From an uncultured Clostridia bacterium (GTDB lineage: Bacteria; Bacillota; Clostridia; TANB77; CAG-508): a DNA stretch of 64,000 nucleotides. Where the stretch lies: positions 1-64,000 of the forward strand of contig CAQDYY010000007.1 in the NCBI GenBank assembly GCA_948777935.1, written 5' to 3'. The position numbers and the translations under genes are program-made. The stretch's first letter is position 1. Each line of letters opens with the position of its first letter. The notes under the pieces were generated by a model. The model was not told the origin of the DNA. It saw only the letters and a list, made by a program, of their open reading frames with translations, and searched no databases. Shown one piece after another: positions 59,368 through 64,000 of the stretch.

Positions 59368-59396
59368 TTGCATAAAAAATGGAAATATGATATACT
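59368..59396 (+). promoter_or_regulatory. Promoter of the RloA/RloB-like pair
   Basis: TTGCAT (59368-59373), 17-base spacer, TATACT (59391-59396), 23 bases before the ATG. The -35 overlaps a dyad (TTTTTCATGCA / TGCATAAAAAA) that could be an operator. Confidence 0.65.
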
Positions 59397-59419
59397 AATA
59401 ACAAATTGGAGGTTTTATT

Positions 59420-60670
59420 ATGATAACAAGTTTAAAATTTAATAATTGCTTTGCTTTTAATAATACTATAGAAATGAGTTTAAAAGCAGATATGAGAACA
59501 AAAAAGTTTACATCAAATGTAACCAATATAAGTGATAACCTAAATATATTGAAATCCACAGCTATTTATGGTCCAAACAATACAGGAAAAACTACTTTAA
59601 TAAACTGTATTAAAGCAATTAAAGGAACTTTACTAAATAAGGAAATTCACTTAGATTCAAATATATTTACAGGCAGTGATATTTGCGAAGAAGCTATTTC
59701 ATTTATATATGATAACAAAGAGTATTCATATGAATATAAATTTGATGATAAAAAAATGATGTATATATATGAAAAAATGTGTGAGATAGTTAAAGACCAA
59801 TATAATAATGAAAAAGAAAAACTAATATTTTTAAAAGATACAATTGATGAAAAATATGAATGTCCACAAGATGAAGAATTAGCAAAAGTATTAAATATAG
59901 CTTCTAATAACAATATTTTAATATATACAGTACAAATTGAAAAATTCCCAATACTAGAAAAAATAAAAACCATATTAACAGGTATAGCAAATAGTATTGA
60001 AATAGTAGATATGAATAAAATACCAAATTCAAAAACAATACAAATGTTAAAAAATAAAGATGATGAAACAAAAAAAGTTGTTGAGTTTATTAAAAATGCC
60101 GATTTATATTTGGAAGATTATATGTATATTGAAGACTTGAATGTGGAGATAGATGGAAAAGTTGTAGATGAAAAAATCTTAAAAAATCAAAACTTTATGG
60201 ATCAAATCAAAATAGTATCAGTTTATAAAGGGCAAGCAGTACCAAGCATTATATTTGATTCATTAGGAACAAGAAAATTTGCAGCTCTTGCAAGTTATGT
60301 AATAGAAGCAATTGAACAAGGCAAAACATTAGTAATTGATGAATTAGATAGTAGTTTGCATTTTAAAATTACAAGAGCAATAATCAGTATGTTTAATAAT
60401 GAAATAAATAAAAAAGCACAATTAATAGCTACACTTCATGATATAAGTTTGTTAGACTGTAAGAGAATGTTTAGAAAAGAGCAAATATGGTTTACAGACA
60501 AAGATGAAAATGGAACAGATTTATATTCACTAAAAGAATTTAGTTATGCAGAAAATGGAGTAAGAGATACATCAAATATACAAGAAAAATATATTAAAGG
60601 TGAATTTGGAGCAATACCTGAACCAGACTTAATATCTACCTTATTGGAGGTGGATAATGAGGAAATATAA
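59420..60670 (+). CDS. AAA_15/RloA-like ATPase
   Basis: A 416-residue ABC-like ATPase: SLKFNNCFAFNNTIEMSLKA at the N-terminus, Walker A GPNNTGKT at 51-58, a helical insert, and TLVIDELDSSLHFKITRAI with ATLHDISLLD as Walker B and the switch His. With the overlapping TOPRIM-like RloB gene it forms a two-gene defence-type module, similar in layout to RloAB and to the ATPase/TOPRIM pair of PARIS. TTGGAGG precedes the ATG. Confidence 0.8.
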   Translation: MITSLKFNNCFAFNNTIEMSLKADMRTKKFTSNVTNISDNLNILKSTAIYGPNNTGKTTLINCIKAIKGTLLNKEIHLDSNIFTGSDICEEAISFIYDNKEYSYEYKFDDKKMMYIYEKMCEIVKDQYNNEKEKLIFLKDTIDEKYECPQDEELAKVLNIASNNNILIYTVQIEKFPILEKIKTILTGIANSIEIVDMNKIPNSKTIQMLKNKDDETKKVVEFIKNADLYLEDYMYIEDLNVEIDGKVVDEKILKNQNFMDQIKIVSVYKGQAVPSIIFDSLGTRKFAALASYVIEAIEQGKTLVIDELDSSLHFKITRAIISMFNNEINKKAQLIATLHDISLLDCKRMFRKEQIWFTDKDENGTDLYSLKEFSYAENGVRDTSNIQEKYIKGEFGAIPEPDLISTLLEVDNEEI

Positions 60671-61265
60671 AGGAAAGAAAATATGCATTATATGTGAAGG
60701 ATATGAAGAATTAGATTATATTGAGACTTTAAAAAGTAAAGCCATATTTTCCAACAAATATGATTTTATCACAGTAAATGCAAAATCAATAAACACAATA
60801 ATAGCAAGGTATCAAGAAAAATATCAATCAGATTCATATTCTTTGGTTTTAATATTCTGTGATACAGATAAAGGACCATCACAAAAATATAAAGAAATTA
60901 AACAAAAAATAAATGACTTTCATGGAGAAGATGTAGCAGATGACATAGTAATATTTGGAAATCCATGTACAATGCAAATAATACTTTCACATTTTGCTGA
61001 AATAAAATTAACAAGTCAAAGCAAAGTTATAAATAGTAAGTATATAAAGGAGTATGTTGGCATTGATAACTATAAAGCTACAGATGAGCAAAGAAAAGAA
61101 TTATTTAGCAAAATTAAAAGAAGTAATTATGAAAAAATGAAGGAAAATGTAGCTAAGTTATCAACAGATGACAATATAACTTCTAGTACCAACATATTGA
61201 AGTTTGTTGAACATTTTGAAAATGATGATGAAAGTTGGATAGATGAAATAAATAAAAAATTATAA
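60657..61265 (+). CDS. RloB-like TOPRIM-fold protein
   Basis: A 202-residue protein starting KKICIICEGYEELDYIETLK, the TOPRIM-like start of RloB, with the acidic metal motif in LVLIFCDTDKGPS and NPCTMQIILSHF later. Likely a nuclease partner controlled by the ATPase. ATG 60657 overlaps the ATPase gene by 14 bases behind TTGGAGG, so translation is coupled. Structured element S copy D follows about 255 bases downstream. Confidence 0.78.
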   Translation: MRKYKGKKICIICEGYEELDYIETLKSKAIFSNKYDFITVNAKSINTIIARYQEKYQSDSYSLVLIFCDTDKGPSQKYKEIKQKINDFHGEDVADDIVIFGNPCTMQIILSHFAEIKLTSQSKVINSKYIKEYVGIDNYKATDEQRKELFSKIKRSNYEKMKENVAKLSTDDNITSSTNILKFVEHFENDDESWIDEINKKL

Positions 61266-61285
61266 TTTATAGAATGGAGAAGAAA

Positions 61286-61400
61286 ATGAAAATAGTATCA
61301 GTAAAAATAAAAAACTTTCGGAAATTGCATCAGAAGTAAATAGAACATTAAAAGAAGTTGCGGATAGGACTTTACAAAAAATAAGAGAAAATCAAGGTTA
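61286..61400 (+). pseudogene. Fused remnants of two genes
   Basis: ATG 61286 (behind AATGGAGAAG) starts MKIVSVKIKNFRKLH, the opening of an AAA ATPase of the OLD/RecF type, and stops after 17 codons. The overlapping frame LSEIASEVNRTLKEVADRTL ends at 61400 and is the tail of another protein. The CGG at 61319-61321 is in frame in the first piece and sits where Arg is usual, but neither piece is a working gene. Confidence 0.45.
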
Positions 61401-61429
61401 AAATTAATGTGCTGTAGCACAAACCTTGA
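61392..61429 (+). terminator. Hairpin before structured element S copy D
   Basis: TCAAGGTT...AACCTTGA around a loop with TGTGCTGTAGCACA. It is the shortened counterpart of the 29-bp repeat at 54969-55047. Confidence 0.65.
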
Positions 61430-61520
61430 CTAAATTTAAAAAGCACATTATTTTTTATAAGAGGAATTAAGGATAAGTATATTTAATTAAGCAGATATAA
61501 ATACATATGGAATCCAAAAT

Positions 61521-61637
61521 ACCTCATTAAAAATGAGGGCAGGAAAGCGAGTGTTCACACATCGCCTACATACATTGAAGGACAAGCCTTCAAGAGTTAA
61601 TAAAAGAACAAAAATTTTAAGCAGATTTGATGTAAAA
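61521..61637 (+). ncRNA. Structured element S, copy D
   Basis: Nearly the same as copy A: CCTCATT/AATGAGG, GGCAGGAAA, GCGA...TGT/ACA...TCGC, CTACATAC (for CTATACAC), TTGAAGG-ACAAG-CCTTCAA, GAGTTAATAAAAG. It follows the RloA/RloB-like pair and precedes the palindromes. Confidence 0.65.
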
Positions 61638-61812
61638 ATTCACCGAATGAACTACTAAAAAATGCCTATCAGAGTGCTAAAGTTCACTAAATGAACTAAA
61701 TTTTATAAAAATATGAAAGTTAGTTCACCAAGTGTACTTGAATTTAGCTAAAATTTAAAAGAAAAGTACACCGAGTGAACTAGAATAGATGCTCTAGTAC
61801 ACTTAGTGTACT
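61638..61812. repeat. Palindrome array P, copy D (five palindromes)
   Basis: Palindromes start at 61638, 61681, 61722, 61765 and 61796, that is 43, 41, 43 and 31 bp apart, in step with copy A. AGTTCACTAAATGAACT at 61681 and AGTACACTTAGTGTACT at 61796 are perfect or nearly perfect dyads. Confidence 0.8.
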
Positions 61813-61831
61813 TATAATTTTAAATCCAAAA

Positions 61832-62191
61832 TTATTTTTTAAATACTTCTTCAGAAAGTTTTTTCATCTTATCACCAATAATGCGATTTTGCTCTTCATC
61901 AACGGAATAAATACCATCTTTATATCTAATAATATCATCTTCAACAGCATTAGGAGAAACTTGGGAAATAGGGATGTCTACTATTTTACCTGTTCTTCTA
62001 TTTTCACATACAGCAAAAACTTCGTTATCACCTTCAAATCTGTCTATAGTATATAAGTCTGTTTTATTTAAATCAGGAGAAAAACAATTTGATAGATAAT
62101 TTTGTAATTCTTTAATAAAAGAATCAATAAAATTGTTTGAAATATTGTTAGAATGATTATGTTCTAAAGAATTAAAAAAATTTAGATTCAT
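61832..62191 (-). CDS. DUF3006-like protein
   Basis: A 119-residue protein on the minus strand. LYTIDRFEGDNEVFAVCENRRTGKIVDIP is the DUF3006 signature, a small beta-rich domain of unknown function often found beside ComEC-like metallo-beta-lactamase proteins, as here. An N-terminal helical extension of about 50 residues is unusual. The ATG at 62191 is preceded (minus strand) by AAAGGACTG. It is divergent from the hydrolase gene with 185 bp between, so the two promoters lie back to back. Confidence 0.7.
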   Translation of the reverse strand: MNLNFFNSLEHNHSNNISNNFIDSFIKELQNYLSNCFSPDLNKTDLYTIDRFEGDNEVFAVCENRRTGKIVDIPISQVSPNAVEDDIIRYKDGIYSVDEEQNRIIGDKMKKLSEEVFKK

Positions 62192-62376
62192 AAAAAATCA
62201 GTCCTTTCTGTTTAAATTGTTATGGGAAAAATATATAGAAAATATATATTTTAAGAATAAAGCAAAATTATTATATAATGGTAAGTATAAAAAAACAATA
62301 GAAATTTAGAAAAAATATAAGAAACTATTTCAAAAAAGCTATTTTTACATTATAATCTTTTTAGAGGTAAAATATT

Positions 62377-63303
62377 GTGAAAAATAATAAGAAGAATTTG
62401 AAACAGATTATCTATACAATAATTATAACAGTAATGCTAATAAGTTTAGTATATGTAGCAACAAGAGATAATAGTTATGTTGGAGAATTACCTACAGAAG
62501 ATATTATAAAGAGTGAAGAACTTCAAATATATTTTTTTAATGTAGGTCAAGCTGATTGTATTTTAGTAAGAAATAATGGCAAAAATATGCTTATTGATGC
62601 AGGAGATAATGAAGATGGTCCATTATTAGTAAAATACATAAAAAAATTGGGAATAAACAAAATAGATTATTTAATAGGAACACATGTTCATGAAGACCAT
62701 ATAGGAGGCATGGATAATATTATAAAGGAATTTGATATAGGAGAAATTTATATTCCTTATACAACCAATAAGTCAAAAAGAAAATTCTATGAAGATGTAA
62801 TTAATGAAGTAAAGCAAAAGGAATTATCAATTAATTATAAAAAAGTAGGAGATAAATTTGAATTAGGAGAGGCAAAATGTGAAATTAAAAGTATAGACAA
62901 TTCAGATCCAACAAGCTCTAGCAAAATAAATTCAACTTCAATTGTCATACAAATGGAAGCAAATAGCAACAAATATTTATTTATGGGAGATGCTGAAGAT
63001 GATGTAGAAACCAATAGTAAAATTACATGGGAAGATATAGATGTTTTAAAAGTTGGGCATCATGGTTCAGATACAAGCAGTACAGAACAATTTATAAATA
63101 AAGTGTTACCAGAAATGGCAGTAATATCTGTTAATAGTAATACAAATTCATATGGACATCCATCTGAAATAGTAATGAAAAGATTACAAAATAAAGAATG
63201 CCAAATTTATAGGACAGATATGAATGGTACAATATTATTAATAAATGAAAATGGAACTAATAAAGTAAAAATGCTTAATACAAAAGTAAATGCAGGAAAA
63301 TAG
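62377..63303 (+). CDS. ComEC-like metallo-beta-lactamase-fold hydrolase
   Basis: A 308-residue protein with an N-terminal membrane anchor (about 10-28), then the ComEC/Rec2-type MBL domain: FFNVGQADCILV, LIDAGDN, the metal motif HVHEDH at 103-108, YLFMGDAEDD and KVGHHGSDTSS. It probably acts outside the membrane as a nuclease or phosphodiesterase. GTG start behind AGAGG. It is cargo between palindrome array D and the next recombinase leader; its stop is followed directly by that leader. Confidence 0.8.
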   Translation: MKNNKKNLKQIIYTIIITVMLISLVYVATRDNSYVGELPTEDIIKSEELQIYFFNVGQADCILVRNNGKNMLIDAGDNEDGPLLVKYIKKLGINKIDYLIGTHVHEDHIGGMDNIIKEFDIGEIYIPYTTNKSKRKFYEDVINEVKQKELSINYKKVGDKFELGEAKCEIKSIDNSDPTSSSKINSTSIVIQMEANSNKYLFMGDAEDDVETNSKITWEDIDVLKVGHHGSDTSSTEQFINKVLPEMAVISVNSNTNSYGHPSEIVMKRLQNKECQIYRTDMNGTILLINENGTNKVKMLNTKVNAGK

Positions 63304-63411
63304 AAAAAAGGGAAAAAAACGGGAATTGAACTTTATAGAACAGCATAATATAATCGTATTATCAAAAAATGTAAAACAATCAAGTCAGTCGAAGCTAGCC
63401 GACTGGCTTTT
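63303..63411 (+). promoter_or_regulatory. Recombinase-module leader, second copy
   Basis: Almost identical to 32491-32600: GAAAAAAGGG, GGGAATTGAACTTTATAG, AATATAATCGTATTATC and the terminator stem GTCAGTCG/CGACTGGC. Here it begins right at the stop codon of the hydrolase gene. Confidence 0.65.
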
Positions 63412-63585
63412 AATTTGTAGAAAATTATATTTTCTACAAATTAAAAGAGTTACATTGCACAGAAAATTTACTTTGTAAATTTTCGCGTCGACAAATCTTT
63501 ACGCTTTTTAAGACCTTAAATAAATATTGTAAAAATTCAAGTTATAGCAAAAGGTCTTGCAAAGCGAGATTTGTCAGTGCCTTTT
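63412..63585. repeat. Hairpin-rich insertion inside the recombinase leader
   Basis: Compared with module A, module D has about 170 extra bases here. They fold into three hairpins: AATTTGTAGAAAAT/ATTTTCTACAAATT, GAAAATTTAC/GTAAATTTTC, and a long one GACAAATCT...GCTTTTTAAGACCTT with AAGGTCTT...AAAGC...AGATTTGTC. A small non-autonomous element or an added RNA domain. Confidence 0.65.
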
Positions 63586-63619
63586 TTGAAATTTAAAATA
63601 TTCAAGGAGGAGGATTTTT

Positions 63620-63805
63620 ATGTTGTACGAAATCAATTTTGATAATACGAAAAACATTAAATTAAATGAAAATATTTTTAATTGCAGTATAAAAATAGCA
63701 ATACTAAACAAAACATTTGGTGCAGGACTAATCAAAGAAAAGAGATATCTAGAACTAAAACAAAATATCTTACAAGAATATAATTTAACTCATATAGGTA
63801 TTTGA
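63620..63805 (+). CDS. Small conserved protein preceding the recombinase (module D)
   Basis: A 61-residue protein differing from 32646-32831 only at a couple of positions (FSAR to FGAG). The base differences between the two copies are mostly synonymous, showing that the coding sequence is under selection. AGGAGGAGG precedes the ATG and the recombinase starts 66 bases after the stop. Confidence 0.7.
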   Translation: MLYEINFDNTKNIKLNENIFNCSIKIAILNKTFGAGLIKEKRYLELKQNILQEYNLTHIGI

Positions 63806-63871
63806 AAAATTTAACTTTTGATGTATAATAAGCACATAAAGATTCTCTAAACTTGAGAAAGGAAGGTTAAT

Positions 63872-64000
63872 TTTGAAAGTACAAGTTATAGAGAAGAAAA
63901 AAGGTCGAATTAATAGAACAACAGGAGAAGAAATAAAAGGAAATTTAAGAGTATGTGCCTATGCAAGAGTAAGTACAGAAAAGGAAGAACAAATAAACAG
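63872..64000 (+). CDS. Serine recombinase, 5' part (cut by window end)
   Basis: TTG 63872 opens a frame nearly identical to the start of the gene at 32899 (KVQVIEKKKGRINRTTGEEI, YARVSTEKEEQIN) and runs out of the window after 43 codons. The catalytic Ser lies in YARVSTEK. Whether its C-terminal half is a normal recombinase or the AlbA-type fusion seen in module A cannot be told from this window. Confidence 0.85.

Noticed and set aside
59420..61265. A retron or reverse-transcriptase-based system
   Set aside because: Neither protein has YADD or other polymerase motifs; they are an ATPase and a TOPRIM-like protein.
61319..61321. An in-frame CGG without a productive +1 shift, as a counterexample to the CGG rule
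   Set aside because: It lies in a 17-codon ATPase-start remnant fused to the tail of another gene. The +1 frame stops after seven codons and the piece is not a working gene, so it neither supports nor refutes the rule. It should be kept in any full count.

Overview
The window is a roughly 28% G+C, strongly A/T-biased piece of a Bacillota (Clostridia-like) chromosome. Evidence for this is the 5S rRNA tail and CCA-encoding tRNAs, TTGACA-N17-TATAAT-type promoters, AGGAGG ribosome sites, a complete nine-gene V-type ATPase operon, a BlaI/BlaR1 pair, serine recombinases, IS30, and a fragment that reads like spoIIID. I cannot name a genus; an uncultured gut clostridium is my inference.

Layout. 1-1300: end of a 5S rRNA, two identical tRNA-Asn genes, a peptidase S51 gene and a small membrane protein. 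1450-9840: a mobilizable element with a frameshifted serine recombinase, TnpV, a possible oriT, MobC, a MobA relaxase and an IetAS-type ATPase/subtilase pair with a third small gene. 9859-14635: deaminase, SDR, PepD, HAD phosphatase and two acetyltransferase units. 14835-19256: asnB and blaI-blaR1, both behind BlaI-type operators. 19506-20883: a decayed IS30. 21040-21289: tRNA Val-Asp-Phe. 21608-23714: a membrane-anchored conserved protein and rlmD, both frameshifted. 24346-27074: a GNAT-pyrophosphatase fusion and a PEP-synthase-like protein. 27358-32060: a defence block, AbiE followed by Gabija. 32091-38330: recombinase module and small cargo genes ending in wrecked AbiE remnants. 38450-47341: V-ATPase operon, interrupted by two MITE-like repeats. 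47554-58147: nuclease-like gene, AlbA/RecG-like regulator, KAP ATPase, nitroreductase and recombinase. 58732-64000: truncated ABC-F gene with a hairpin leader, a RloA/RloB-like pair, a DUF3006/ComEC-like pair and the start of another recombinase.

The most unusual observation concerns decoding. Four times, in three otherwise intact genes (recombinase twice, the 21608 gene, rlmD), the frame breaks exactly at an in-frame CGG followed by A, and a +1 shift that reads GGA (Gly) restores a family-typical protein. Reading through the other intact genes I found no in-frame CGG at all. This suggests that CGG is not read normally in this organism and that CGGA works as a +1 frameshift, or quadruplet-Gly, signal.

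A second recurrent system is a structured element of about 110-125 nt present four times (32091, 38149, 55135, 61521). Compensatory changes support its hairpin. It always sits 3' of defence-type genes or their remnants and is always followed by 17-bp palindromes of the form AGTTCACYNAGTGWACT. In the two longest arrays the palindromes recur every 41-44 bp. In three of the four copies a conserved leader, a small ORF and a serine recombinase follow, sometimes with cargo genes in between. A third repeat, about 520 bp with a 96-nt closed RNA-like fold and a 27-bp hairpin, lies after rlmD and again after the recombinase at 56432, tying these elements to the 3' end of rlmD as an attachment site.
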